A stretch of 37,543 bases of DNA from positions 1 through 37,543 of the forward strand of contig NZ_JACJRV010000072.1 of NCBI RefSeq assembly GCF_014697475.1, in the 5' to 3' direction. The position numbers were made by a program, and so were the translations under genes. This DNA is from Nostoc sp. FACHB-152. Its GTDB lineage: Bacteria; Cyanobacteriota; Cyanobacteriia; Cyanobacteriales; Nostocaceae. A model generated the notes under the pieces. The model ran no database searches. It was not told where the DNA came from and was given only the letters and a program-made list of their open reading frames with translations. Positions 1-8,254 of the stretch are shown here, one piece after another. Within the stretch, counting starts at the first letter, position 1. Every line of letters starts with the position of its first letter.

Positions 1-104
1 CGAACTCTAGCTAGTGCCACTGCCAAACTCAACCTCTGCTTCATCAGGCTCATGATTAAGAGGCTTGCAGGTTCTTCCTAAGATGTCAAATGGGTTCTAT
101 ATGT
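1..104 (+). other. left edge; possible 3' end of an upstream ORF
   Basis: The first reading frame is open from base 1 to a TAA at 79-81 (26 codons); the other two forward frames stop within 12 bases. This could be the tail of a gene that begins outside the window, but the peptide has no recognisable family features and the frame is short enough to be chance. I see no RNA gene or terminator hairpin here. Confidence 0.15.
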
Positions 105-214
105 AACTTATATTTGATTTTTGAAAAAAATCAGTACATTGTTACCTTATTTCTTTTCTGTTGCCTATTGCCTGACTACACAAGTATGTTCAGTAATCAA
201 CCCAAATTCCTATA
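105..214 (+). repeat. conserved leader element, copy A (core 174-214)
   Basis: This is a stretch of about 110 bases whose parts recur upstream of the genes at 4469 and 27216. The order is an A/T-rich left part (ATTTTTGAAAAAA then TCAGTACATT), an STRR run TTGCCTATTGCCT at 161-173, then a 41-base core beginning GACTACACAAGTATGTTCAG and ending GATTCCTATA-like. The core differs from copy B at about 3 of 41 positions and from copy C at about 6. It ends 33 bases before the ATG of the DUF4082 gene. A shared promoter/5' leader or a small dispersed repeat are both possible. Confidence 0.75.
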
Positions 215-247
215 AGTTATTAAAATATTGTTGAAAAAAGTTTAAAG

Positions 248-3202
248 ATGGCGAGTCTGTTTACAACCCAAGTGCCTAGTTTTGAATGGAGCGATGGCGT
301 AGCTTATGAATTAGGAATGAAATTCCAAAGTGCCAAGGCAGGTCAAATTACCGCGATTCGCTATTGGAAAGCAGCCAATGAAACTGGCACTCACGTAGGT
401 AAAATCTGGTCGGCAACGGGTACTGTACTAGCAACTGTAACTTTCACAAATGAGACAGCTTCGGGTTGGCAACAGCAAGCACTCAGCACACCCCTGAACA
501 TTCAAGCTAATACAACTTATGTAGTGACCGTCAGTTGCAATAGCTATTTTGGAGTTACAAATAAAGCATTTGCCAGCCAAATGATCAATGGCGATTTGCG
601 CTCAGTAGCTGATGGTAATAATGGAGTATATGGCAATCTTAATTCTTTCCCTATTAATTCTTTTCAGAACAGTAACTATTTTCGAGATGTAGTATTTGTT
701 GCTGGCGTTAGCAATAGTAATAGCCTGACTATAGCCAGTGGAGATAATCAAACTGGTGCAGCAGGTACTACCTTACAACCTTTAGTAGTACAAGTCACAA
801 ATGCTACGGGCGCGGCTATGGCTGGAGTCACAGTCAACTTTGCACTCACAAGTGGCGGAGGCTCTGTGAACCCCTCTAGTATGCAAACTGATAACAATGG
901 TCGAGCCAGCACAGTTCTCACCCTCGGCATAACATCTGGCACAACAAATACTGTCACTGCCACAGTTTCTAACATAGGTAGCGTCACATTCACAGCCACA
1001 ACTCAATCTCAGACAAACTCTCAAACGATATTTACAACTCAAGTACCTAACTTTGAATGGAGCGATGGCGTAGCTTATGAACTAGGAATGAAATTTCAAA
1101 GTGCTAAAGCAGGCCGAATTACCGCTATCCGCTATTGGAAAGCAGCCAATGAAACTGGCACTCATGTAGGTAAAATCTGGTCAGCAACAGGTACTGTACT
1201 GGCAACTGTATCTTTCGCAAATGAGAAAGCTTCGGGTTGGCAACAGCAGGCACTTACCACCCCACTGGATATCCAAGCCAATACAACTTATATAGTCAGT
1301 GTCAGTTGCAATAGCTATTTTGGGGTCACAAATAACGCATTAGCCAGCCAAATCATTAATAGCGATCTGCGTTCAGTGGCTGATGGTAACAATGGAATCT
1401 TTGGGAATCTTAACTCTTTCCCTACTAATTCCTACCAAAACAGCAATTATTTTCGAGATGTAGTATTTGTTGCAGGTACTAGCACTAGTAATACCTTAAC
1501 TATAGTTAGTGGAGATAATCAAACTGCTGCGGCAGGTGCTACCTTACAACCTTTGGTAGTACAAGTCACAAATTCTGCTGGTGCAGCTGTGGCTGGAGTT
1601 ACAGTCAACTTTGCCGTCGCCAGTGGCGGAGGCTCAGTTAACCCTTCTAGTGTGCAAACTGATAACAATGGTCGAGCCAGCACAATTCTCACCCTTGGCA
1701 CGACACCTGGTACAACAGCTACTGTCACTGCAACAGGTTCTAACATAGGTAGCGTCACGTTCACTGCCCGAATTAATCCAGTAAATACTAATGCCATTTA
1801 TTTGGAAAATCAAAAATCTGGCACTCTAGATTGGAAGATTCCTCAAGTTCCGCAATCTGATATTGCAGGCTTTGCAACAGCAGATAGTGTCAACAAGGGT
1901 AGTTCACTGCCAATCAAAGTTTCTCTCGCACAACCCGGAAACTACACGATTGATGTATACCGCTTAGGCTACTATCAAGGCAAAGGTGGAAGACTAATAT
2001 TTAGCAGTGGCAATCTCAATGGAATTACTCAGCCAGCTTGTAATTTCGACAGTTCTACCCGGACAGTTTCATGTGAAAACTGGTCAACTTCCTACACCTT
2101 ACAAATTGGTAGTGACTGGACTAGTGGTTTGTATGTTGCCAAGCTAACCGATAAAAGAAGTGGTAGCCAGTCACAAGTGTTATTTGTGGTTCGTGATGAT
2201 AGCGGTGGCTCTAACATCTTGTTCCAAGTTAGCTTCAATACTTTGCAAGCATATAACCTCAATGGTGGTTATTCTTTATACCCAGAACAGAGTATCGGCG
2301 GTCAAAGAGCATTTAAGGTATCTTATGACAGACCATACGCACAACATAGCACTTTAGCTGGTGGTAACCCTTATAACAACATTATTCTAGCTTGGGAATA
2401 CAAGATGCTACGCTGGCTAGAATCCCAAGGGTATGATGTGTCTTATATTACTAATGTAGATGTTCATGCCAGACCACAAATTTTGCAACAGCACAAAGTG
2501 TTCCTGTCGGTTGGTCATGATGAATATTGGTCGCTAGAAGCGTTTAATCGTCTTCTTTCAAGTAGCATTCATCAGTGTTATTTTTCAGGAAACAGCGTTT
2601 ACTGGCGAGTGCGGTTTGAAAACTCCAGAACAGGAGTTGCTAACAGGATTATGGCCTGCTACAAAGATACCTCCGATCCTGTAGCACCAACCAACAAATT
2701 CCGTAGCCCCCAAAACAACAAACCAGAGAGTTTGTTGAAAGGAAATATGTACATTGGCGGTAGGTGGCAAAATTTCTTTTTTGATGGCTTCGATTATGTG
2801 GTGAAAAACAGTAGCCATCCCTACTATGCCAACACAAACCTCAAAGACGGGGATAAATTAATTGGTTTAGTTGGCTTTGAATGGGATGCCATCAATCTCA
2901 ATGCATCTCCTAGTGGGTTGGTAACTCTGAGTGAGTCCATACAGCCGCAAAACTTTGATGAAGCGCAGCTAGAAGGTTTTCCTTCTGGGACAAACCCACG
3001 GCTTTCCCAAGCAGTAGCCTTTACTTCTGCTAGTGGTGCCAAAGTCTTCTCGGCTGGTTCGGTGCAGTTTGCCTGGGGCTTAGATAGTGACGGCGTTAGC
3101 GGCCCACGGGAAGATATTCGCGTTAAGCAAATGGTTGTCAATATATTGGCAGACATGGGAGCTAAACCTGCGCTTGCCGATCCTGGCATCATTGTGCCTT
3201 GA
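248..3202 (+). CDS. DUF4082 / Ig-like repeat protein with N,N-dimethylformamidase-like C-terminal region
   Basis: Predicted 984-residue protein. Residues about 5-150 form a DUF4082-like beta domain (FTTQVPSFEWSDGVAYELG) and about 155-255 a bacterial Ig-like (invasin/Big_1) domain. Both are then repeated almost exactly (about 262-510) with a period of 257 codons. From about 520 to the end the protein resembles the C-terminal part of the N,N-dimethylformamidase large subunit, with YTIDVYRLGYYQGKGGR and the motif VGHDEYWS; a conserved Tyr in such a motif is an iron ligand in the characterised enzyme. DUF4082 and Ig-like domains usually belong to exported surface proteins, yet this ORF starts directly in the first DUF4082 domain with no signal peptide. 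A stop at 221-223 limits upstream extension. It is either N-terminally truncated or exported by another route. Substrate unknown; a role at the cell surface or in the glycan matrix is inferred from the neighbours. Confidence 0.85.
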   Translation: MASLFTTQVPSFEWSDGVAYELGMKFQSAKAGQITAIRYWKAANETGTHVGKIWSATGTVLATVTFTNETASGWQQQALSTPLNIQANTTYVVTVSCNSYFGVTNKAFASQMINGDLRSVADGNNGVYGNLNSFPINSFQNSNYFRDVVFVAGVSNSNSLTIASGDNQTGAAGTTLQPLVVQVTNATGAAMAGVTVNFALTSGGGSVNPSSMQTDNNGRASTVLTLGITSGTTNTVTATVSNIGSVTFTATTQSQTNSQTIFTTQVPNFEWSDGVAYELGMKFQSAKAGRITAIRYWKAANETGTHVGKIWSATGTVLATVSFANEKASGWQQQALTTPLDIQANTTYIVSVSCNSYFGVTNNALASQIINSDLRSVADGNNGIFGNLNSFPTNSYQNSNYFRDVVFVAGTSTSNTLTIVSGDNQTAAAGATLQPLVVQVTNSAGAAVAGVTVNFAVASGGGSVNPSSVQTDNNGRASTILTLGTTPGTTATVTATGSNIGSVTFTARINPVNTNAIYLENQKSGTLDWKIPQVPQSDIAGFATADSVNKGSSLPIKVSLAQPGNYTIDVYRLGYYQGKGGRLIFSSGNLNGITQPACNFDSSTRTVSCENWSTSYTLQIGSDWTSGLYVAKLTDKRSGSQSQVLFVVRDDSGGSNILFQVSFNTLQAYNLNGGYSLYPEQSIGGQRAFKVSYDRPYAQHSTLAGGNPYNNIILAWEYKMLRWLESQGYDVSYITNVDVHARPQILQQHKVFLSVGHDEYWSLEAFNRLLSSSIHQCYFSGNSVYWRVRFENSRTGVANRIMACYKDTSDPVAPTNKFRSPQNNKPESLLKGNMYIGGRWQNFFFDGFDYVVKNSSHPYYANTNLKDGDKLIGLVGFEWDAINLNASPSGLVTLSESIQPQNFDEAQLEGFPSGTNPRLSQAVAFTSASGAKVFSAGSVQFAWGLDSDGVSGPREDIRVKQMVVNILADMGAKPALADPGIIVP
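260..1773 (+). repeat. two-copy tandem duplication inside the DUF4082 gene, period 771 bp
   Basis: Bases about 260-1002 and 1031-1773 are aligned copies offset by exactly 771 bases (257 codons), so the reading frame is preserved. Each unit encodes one DUF4082-like and one Ig-like domain. The DUF4082 parts are roughly 85-90% identical in protein by eye, and long stretches of DNA are identical, for example TTTGAATGGAGCGATGGCGT. This points to a fairly recent or homogenised in-frame duplication. Confidence 0.9.
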
Positions 3203-3242
3203 GTGACCAAGCCCTGTTGGGGCGGGTGTAGGGGAGCCAGCC

Positions 3243-3267
3243 GCGTGGGCGGGTTTCCCGACTTGAG
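3243..3267 (+). repeat. dispersed 25-base repeat, copy 1
   Basis: The 25 bases from GCGTGGGCGGGTTTCCCGAC to TTGAG are identical to 37513-37537. They contain a small stem CGGG-TTT-CCCG. Two exact copies 34 kb apart in non-coding DNA suggest a dispersed intergenic repeat family. Surrounding bases 3203-3328 are G-rich with repeated GGTGTAGGGG-like words. Confidence 0.8.
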
Positions 3268-3328
3268 CGGACTGGCGTTGTAAGGTGTGGGGTGTAGGGG
3301 AAATACGGTGACGGAAATAGTTTAGGTT

Positions 3329-4336
3329 ATGAATTTGAGAATTAGAAGGCGAAGATTTGGGCAGTTAGCAATCCTCAGTGCTGTCACAACGGTTAGTGCT
3401 AAGTTCACATTCAAGGCGTTTGCCCAGCAATCAGAACAGATTTATGGTGTAGCTCTTTCTTCAGTCAGCAAGAGTAAAACCCAAGACTCTGTTGATGCCC
3501 AGGCCGCTAACACTATACCAGGAATTATCTTGCGATCGCTCAACTTAGCGACTGGTCAAGTGTTATTAACTGGCGAAATGGCTGACAGTGGTGTTAGTAA
3601 CGCCTTTGAAATCACTGAGACTGTAGGTAAAGCCCTAGTTGTAAATCAGCCTAGCGAGCGGATCACCGATTTTACTATTTTAGGCGATCGCACATTTGTA
3701 ATTACAGCTGTAGCCGCCACTAAACACGGAGATTTTAGCCGTTTTATCTATCTTCAACCTTCTAAAAAGGGTGGGATGAAACTTCAAAAAGGCTTGAAAA
3801 TCAAAAAAGACAAACTCTCTAAACGCCAAACAATCGAAAGTTTGTTAGCTACTACCATACAAGGGAAGCAGCTACTACTAAGTGTAATTAGTCTTGCAGA
3901 AGGTAGCTTACCTTTTAAGTTGGCATTTATTGACCCTAAATCAGGGCAAGTAGATTCTAGCACCGGAGAAATTTTGCCAGACATTTCCCCTCAGCAGCGA
4001 CTGAGTAATCTTGAGCAATCTCCATCAAATGGCAAAATTTATGCTACTCGTGTTGGTGGTGAAGATAGCATCAGTTTAGTAGAAATAGACCTAGTAAACA
4101 GGGCAGTAATTACTGGTAAAGGCAAGATTATTAAAGTAGTGGAATTAAATTTTGACAAAAAACCTTTGAAAAATGACGTAGCAGATTTAGCATTTTCATC
4201 CTCAGGTCAACTTTTTGCACTAGCTGATCCTAAATCGGAAGGAAGCAACTCTCTGTTTACTGTGGATATGAGAACTGGAGCTATGTCTTTTGTGATTAAG
4301 TTCCCAGTCGATAAAATCGTATTTGCGCGAGTCTAA
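3329..4336 (+). CDS. Tat-exported protein of unknown function (beta-propeller-like)
   Basis: Predicted 335-residue protein. The N-terminus (residues 1-33) reads as a twin-arginine signal: a basic stretch RIRRRRFGQLAIL, a moderately hydrophobic segment, and a likely cleavage site after FKAFAQ. The mature part has repeated beta-rich blocks (for example GKIYATRVGGEDSISLVEID and GQLFALADPKSEGSNSLFTV) like blades of a propeller, with no catalytic motif that I recognise. It follows the DUF4082 gene in the same direction after 126 bases and precedes the ABC ATPase. Tat export suggests the protein folds before export to the periplasm or thylakoid lumen. Function not assigned. Confidence 0.8.
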   Translation: MNLRIRRRRFGQLAILSAVTTVSAKFTFKAFAQQSEQIYGVALSSVSKSKTQDSVDAQAANTIPGIILRSLNLATGQVLLTGEMADSGVSNAFEITETVGKALVVNQPSERITDFTILGDRTFVITAVAATKHGDFSRFIYLQPSKKGGMKLQKGLKIKKDKLSKRQTIESLLATTIQGKQLLLSVISLAEGSLPFKLAFIDPKSGQVDSSTGEILPDISPQQRLSNLEQSPSNGKIYATRVGGEDSISLVEIDLVNRAVITGKGKIIKVVELNFDKKPLKNDVADLAFSSSGQLFALADPKSEGSNSLFTVDMRTGAMSFVIKFPVDKIVFARV

Positions 4337-4340
4337 TACT

Positions 4341-4360
4341 GATAGGCAATAGGCAACAGT
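4341..4360. repeat. STRR run
   Basis: GATAGGCAATAGGCAACAGT is a heptamer-type short tandem repeat. It lies just after the Tat protein gene and, with the following AAATAAGGCAGGTAA, matches the reverse complement of the STRR side of leader copies A and C. The unit therefore seems inverted here relative to the 41-base core that follows at 4411. Confidence 0.7.
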
Positions 4361-4410
4361 AAATAAGGCAGGTAAGTAAGTCGATGGAAATAAACCAAAC
4401 TATGTTATGT

Positions 4411-4451
4411 GACTACACAAGTATTTTCAGTAATCAAACCAGATTCCTATA
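4411..4451 (+). repeat. conserved leader element, copy B (41-base core)
   Basis: GACTACACAAGTATTTTCAG followed by TAATCAAACCAGATTCCTATA, 38 of 41 positions identical to copy A and 36 of 41 to copy C. It lies 17 bases before the likely ATG (4469) of the ABC ATPase gene. An in-frame ATG at 4409 would read through this element and add 20 residues (...SVIKPDSYS...). The same non-protein-like peptide appears upstream of the glycosyltransferase at 27216, so the extension is probably not translated. Confidence 0.8.
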
Positions 4452-4468
4452 GTGAGGCTAAATTACTA

Positions 4469-5764
4469 ATGTCTGATCCAGTAATTCGAGTTGAAAATCT
4501 CAGTAAAAAATATGTATTGAGCCACCAACAGCAAGGCAATAGCAGATATAAATCTTTGCGAGAATCCATCAGTAATGGAGTTAGTTCACTAAGTAGAAAA
4601 TTCCTGAAGCCTGCTGTTAAAAAAACATACGATCCTTATCATGAAGAGTTTTGGGCGCTCAACGATGTTTCGTTTGATATTCAGCAAGGCGATCGCGTTG
4701 GGATTATCGGTCGCAACGGCGCAGGAAAATCAACGCTGCTGAAAATACTCAGCCGAATTACTGAACCAACTACAGGCTATATTTCACTCAAAGGTAGAGT
4801 TGCTAGCCTCCTAGAGGTGGGAACTGGGTTTCACCCAGAATTGACTGGTCGAGAAAATATCTATCTCAACGGTGCAATTCTGGGGATGAGTAAGACAGAA
4901 ATTAAGTCCAAATTTGATGAGATTGTCGCTTTTGCTGAAGTTGAAAGGTTTTTAGATACACCTGTAAAACGCTATTCCTCAGGGATGTATGTGCGATTGG
5001 CTTTTGCGGTAGCGGCGCATTTAGAGCCGGAGATTTTGATTGTGGATGAAGTTTTGGCAGTAGGTGATGCCCAATTTCAAAAGAAATGCTTAGGTAAAAT
5101 GAGTGACGTTTCGGAAAAAGAAGGGCGCACTGTTTTATTTGTCAGCCACAACATGGCAGCCTTAAAAAGTTTATGCGATCGCGCCATACTTCTCAAGTCA
5201 GGATGTTTAGTAGCTGATGGCGAAGCTCATCAAATCGTATCTCGTTATTTAGAGTCCAACAGTGATTCTGAATATCTAGAGCGAACCTGGGATGATATGG
5301 AAACTGCTCCTGGTAATGATAAAGTTCGCATCCATAAAATCAAGGTTGTTCCCGATGTTGATGAATCAACAGACCAAATTACTGTAAAAACTCCTATCCG
5401 GATTGAATTTGATTATTGGAATTTTATTAATAACAGTCAGATAAATTTAAGCTTACACGTTTACACCTTAGAAGGAGTTTGTGTTTTTAATTCCATATCA
5501 AAGTCGATTTCCTGCCCATCAGGATTAATTCGCGGAGTTTGTTATATTCCTGGGAATTTTTTGAATGATGGAAGTTATCAAATTACGATGATGGTCGTTC
5601 AAGATACTTCACTTGTACTGTATAACTATGAAAACTTATTGAGTTTTACTGTGCAGGATGTTGAAAGAGAATTTAAATGGTATGGCAAATGGCAAGGCGT
5701 AGTTCGTCCCGATTTAAAATGGAACTATGCTCCTGTAAAAGTATTCACATCTCAGCCTTTTTAA
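4469..5764 (+). CDS. polysaccharide ABC exporter ATPase (Wzt/TagH-like)
   Basis: Predicted 431 residues from ATG 4469. It would energise export of a lipid-linked polysaccharide across the inner membrane together with a Wzm-type permease. Visible motifs: Walker A GRNGAGKST (81-89), ABC signature YSSGMYVRLAFA (169-180), Walker B ILIVDEVLAVGD (189-200) and H-loop VSHNM (about 225-229). The remaining residues, from about 280 to the end, form a beta-rich region like the C-terminal domain of Wzt, which in known systems recognises the modified glycan end. The start was chosen because the upstream in-frame sequence belongs to leader element B. No permease gene is adjacent, which is unusual because Wzm is normally next to Wzt; it may lie left of the window or elsewhere. 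Confidence 0.93.
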   Translation: MSDPVIRVENLSKKYVLSHQQQGNSRYKSLRESISNGVSSLSRKFLKPAVKKTYDPYHEEFWALNDVSFDIQQGDRVGIIGRNGAGKSTLLKILSRITEPTTGYISLKGRVASLLEVGTGFHPELTGRENIYLNGAILGMSKTEIKSKFDEIVAFAEVERFLDTPVKRYSSGMYVRLAFAVAAHLEPEILIVDEVLAVGDAQFQKKCLGKMSDVSEKEGRTVLFVSHNMAALKSLCDRAILLKSGCLVADGEAHQIVSRYLESNSDSEYLERTWDDMETAPGNDKVRIHKIKVVPDVDESTDQITVKTPIRIEFDYWNFINNSQINLSLHVYTLEGVCVFNSISKSISCPSGLIRGVCYIPGNFLNDGSYQITMMVVQDTSLVLYNYENLLSFTVQDVEREFKWYGKWQGVVRPDLKWNYAPVKVFTSQPF

Positions 5765-5800
5765 ATTATTAAATAAAATATAGATAATTAAATACAACTT

Positions 5801-6460
5801 TTGGTAAAAAAAATTAGGACATCAAAGTTACTGCTTTGGGGTGCTTCGGGACACGCCTTAGTAGTGGCAGATATCATCCGCTTACAAGGAATTTATGAGA
5901 TTGTTGGCTTCATTGACAATGTGAATTTACAACGTCATGGAGAAACCTTTTGCGGATTGCCAATTCTTGGGGGACAAGAACAGTTAGATATTTGCAAACA
6001 ACAAGGAATTGAACACATAATTTTCGGATTTGGAGATTGTCAGGCACGATTAAAATTGTCTGAGTTAGTTGAGAAAAAAGGTTTTTCCTTAGCAACTGCT
6101 ATCCATCCAAACGCCACAATTGCTGCTGATGTTTCTATAGGAGCGGGAACCGTAATCGCAGCCGGAGCCGTGGTGAATTCTGGCGCAAAGATTGGTCAGA
6201 ATGTGATTATTAACACTTGTGCCAGTGTCGATCATGAATGCATAATTGAAGACGGAACCCATATTTGCCCAGGTGTTCATTTAGCCGGAAGAGTAACAGT
6301 AGGGCGTGCAACGTGGGTAGGAATTGGAGCAACAGTTATAGACAGCGTGCGAATTGGTGCAGGCACGGTAATTGGGGCTGGTGCAGTTGTAGTTAATGAT
6401 ATTCCCGATCGCGTCTTAGTTTATGGAGTTCCCGCTAAAGTAATCAGAAATATTGACTGA
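5801..6460 (+). CDS. NeuD/PglD-like sugar O- or N-acyltransferase
   Basis: Predicted 219-residue left-handed beta-helix acyltransferase. The N-terminus has the nucleotide-sugar-binding Rossmann start of the family (LLLWGASGHALVVADIIR). It is followed by many hexapeptide repeats such as IGAGTVIAAGAVV, IGQNVIINTCASVDHE and VGRATWVGIGATVI. The DHE motif contains the likely catalytic His. The family uses acetyl- or acyl-CoA to acylate amino groups or hydroxyls of nucleotide sugars. There is no ATG near the beginning: the frame opens after a TAA at 5789-5791 and TTG at 5801 is the best start, so initiation is uncertain. It is followed after 13 bases by the dioxygenase gene. Confidence 0.88.
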   Translation: MVKKIRTSKLLLWGASGHALVVADIIRLQGIYEIVGFIDNVNLQRHGETFCGLPILGGQEQLDICKQQGIEHIIFGFGDCQARLKLSELVEKKGFSLATAIHPNATIAADVSIGAGTVIAAGAVVNSGAKIGQNVIINTCASVDHECIIEDGTHICPGVHLAGRVTVGRATWVGIGATVIDSVRIGAGTVIGAGAVVVNDIPDRVLVYGVPAKVIRNID

Positions 6461-6473
6461 TTTGAGGTTTTAT

Positions 6474-7271
6474 ATGGAATTTTATAAAAAAATTGAATTC
6501 ACTTCTCCTGAACAAACTAAAAAAGATATCCAAGAAGCCATTGAAAAATATAAAATCGTTCATTTTGTAGGCTTTGATTTTCAAATAGATATTCACGATT
6601 ACTTCACTGAAATTAGTGATTGTCTCGGCTTAGTAATCGATATGGATGAAGATAAAGACACAGGAAAAAGAACGGGTCAACGTTGGATAGATATTAGCTA
6701 CGATCCTGCACGTCCAAATAAATACCGCTCTAGTAAAACTAGACAACCTCTACACACAGATAATTCTTATCTTAATCATCACGATGCAGTGAATTATTTT
6801 TATTGCCTATCTCAAGCGCAAGTAGGAGGCGCAACTTTTTTCTTAGATAGCGATTTGCTAATTAAAGTTTTGGAATTAGACAATGAGTATCAGTTATTAG
6901 AAGACCTCAAAACGATTCCTGTATGTTTTTCCAAACAAGGCGTGAGCAAAACTACACCCATTATTACAGAAGACGAATTAGGGCTACGCTTGAATTATAA
7001 TTATTACCCCATAGATCCAGATAACACCCCAGAAGCCAAGGATTTGGTCGAAAGATTCCAGTTGTTTCTAGAAAATCGCGTTCATAATAGTGGAATTTAC
7101 ACAGATATTATATTAAAAAAAGGAGATGCTGTCTTCTTCCATGACGAAAGACTCTTGCATGGAAGAAATGCCTTTTTCACTTCCAATAAAGGCGACAGAG
7201 TTCTTCTGAAAGGTTCGGTAATTCTGCATTCTAGAAAACATAAAAATTTAGAACTATTCGGCACAGTATGA
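6474..7271 (+). CDS. Fe(II)/2-oxoglutarate-dependent dioxygenase (TauD/clavaminate-synthase-like)
   Basis: Predicted 265 residues. Iron ligands are visible as H94-T-D96 in QPLHTDNSYLN and a distal H229 in ERLLHGRNAF. R242 in KGDRVLLKG is in the right place to bind 2-oxoglutarate. This family hydroxylates or desaturates small amino-acid-like substrates using O2. The start is set at ATG 6474 because GAGG lies 7 bases upstream at 6463-6467; a TTG at 6453 inside the preceding gene would add 7 residues. The stop overlaps the ATG of the aldo/keto reductase by 4 bases, indicating translational coupling. Such an oxygenase is uncommon in glycan clusters. Its substrate could be a sugar-bound amino acid or acyl group, but this is inference. 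Confidence 0.88.
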   Translation: MEFYKKIEFTSPEQTKKDIQEAIEKYKIVHFVGFDFQIDIHDYFTEISDCLGLVIDMDEDKDTGKRTGQRWIDISYDPARPNKYRSSKTRQPLHTDNSYLNHHDAVNYFYCLSQAQVGGATFFLDSDLLIKVLELDNEYQLLEDLKTIPVCFSKQGVSKTTPIITEDELGLRLNYNYYPIDPDNTPEAKDLVERFQLFLENRVHNSGIYTDIILKKGDAVFFHDERLLHGRNAFFTSNKGDRVLLKGSVILHSRKHKNLELFGTV

Positions 7272-8218
7272 AAACAGCCACTTCTAAATTAGGGTTTGGT
7301 ACTTGGCAATTTGGGGGCGAATATCTTGTAGATGGGAAGCATAAAGGCTGGGGATATATTAACGAGCAAGCAGCTATTGATGCCGTTCACTTTGCCCTAG
7401 ATAACGGTATTCGATTTTTTGATACAGCCGATGCCTACGGAGAAGGTAAATCTGAAGTAATTTTAGGTAAAGCCTTTAAAAGCTATCCCAGTGCAGATTT
7501 TATTATTTGTACGAAGTTTGGTAATCGCAAAGATAATCAAGGTAATTCTTTCCAGGATTTTTCTCCTGCATGGCTTGAGGAATCTGTAACTAAAAGTCTC
7601 CAACGGTTAAAAATTGATTATATTGATATTTTATTATTTCATAGCCCACCAGATGATTTTGAGTGGAAAAGTTACGATATCACCGTAATAGACCGCCTGA
7701 TTGAGAAAGGCTATATCAAAAAATATGGCGTTAGCTCAAAAAGCCTTAAAGGTGCATTAAAAGTAGCCAAAGATAATTTTGGGAGTGCAATTGAGGCAAT
7801 TTTTAATGTTTTGGATAGACGTGCTGAGTCATATTTATTTGGCAATATAGAAAACCAATATGAATTTATAGCTAGAGTACCTTTAGCTTCGGGTTTTCTT
7901 AACCAAAAATATCTGGACAAAAACCCAGATTTTGCTGAAAACGATTGGCGGCGTTATTTACCAGAAAGAGATAGAAATTGGTTTCTCGAAAGTATCAGAA
8001 AGTTAGCTTTTTTAGATGAATTACCAGGAGGACTTACAGTTTCGGCGTTGCGGTATGTCTTACATCATTCAGGTGTGGGAGTCGTTATCCCAGGAATGAA
8101 AAATATCGAGCAGGTAAAAGCTAACTTGCAAGCCGTAGAGTTAGGCGCACTAGATGCTGATGTTGTTGAAAAAATAAAACAAGCTGTTCCTGATGTACCA
8201 GAGCATTGGAAATTTTAG
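7268..8218 (+). CDS. aldo/keto reductase
   Basis: Predicted 316-residue TIM-barrel oxidoreductase using NAD(P)H. The catalytic tetrad is visible: D52 and Y57 in FDTADAYGEGKSE, K83 in CTKFGN and H125 in LLFHSPP. The C-terminal GVGVVIPGMKNIEQVKAN is the cofactor phosphate-binding segment of the family. It begins on the stop of the dioxygenase gene (ATGA overlap), so the two are probably made together. A role in reducing a keto-sugar or an oxidised side-chain made by its neighbours is plausible but unproven. Confidence 0.92.
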   Translation: MKTATSKLGFGTWQFGGEYLVDGKHKGWGYINEQAAIDAVHFALDNGIRFFDTADAYGEGKSEVILGKAFKSYPSADFIICTKFGNRKDNQGNSFQDFSPAWLEESVTKSLQRLKIDYIDILLFHSPPDDFEWKSYDITVIDRLIEKGYIKKYGVSSKSLKGALKVAKDNFGSAIEAIFNVLDRRAESYLFGNIENQYEFIARVPLASGFLNQKYLDKNPDFAENDWRRYLPERDRNWFLESIRKLAFLDELPGGLTVSALRYVLHHSGVGVVIPGMKNIEQVKANLQAVELGALDADVVEKIKQAVPDVPEHWKF

Positions 8219-8254
8219 CTGAAATATTCGACTTCGTGCATAAATATTTTTTGT

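Noticed and set aside
1-104. Minus-strand reading near the left edge with a KQRLSLAVALA-like string resembling an ABC signature
   Set aside because: The frame is too short, runs off the window and lacks any other ABC motif; judged chance.
748-1797. Open frames on the minus strand at 748-999, 782-1042 and 1519-1797
   Set aside because: They are antisense to the duplicated Ig-like repeats of the DUF4082 gene. Two are alike only because the plus-strand domains are duplicated, and none has a family motif or ribosome site.
2824-3210. 128-codon minus-strand frame opposite the end of the DUF4082 gene
   Set aside because: It is fully antisense to a strong coding sequence with conserved domain motifs and has no recognisable protein features.
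4409-4468. N-terminal extension of the ABC ATPase from ATG 4409
   Set aside because: The bases belong to the leader element shared with other genes. Homology-like sequence starts only at 4469.
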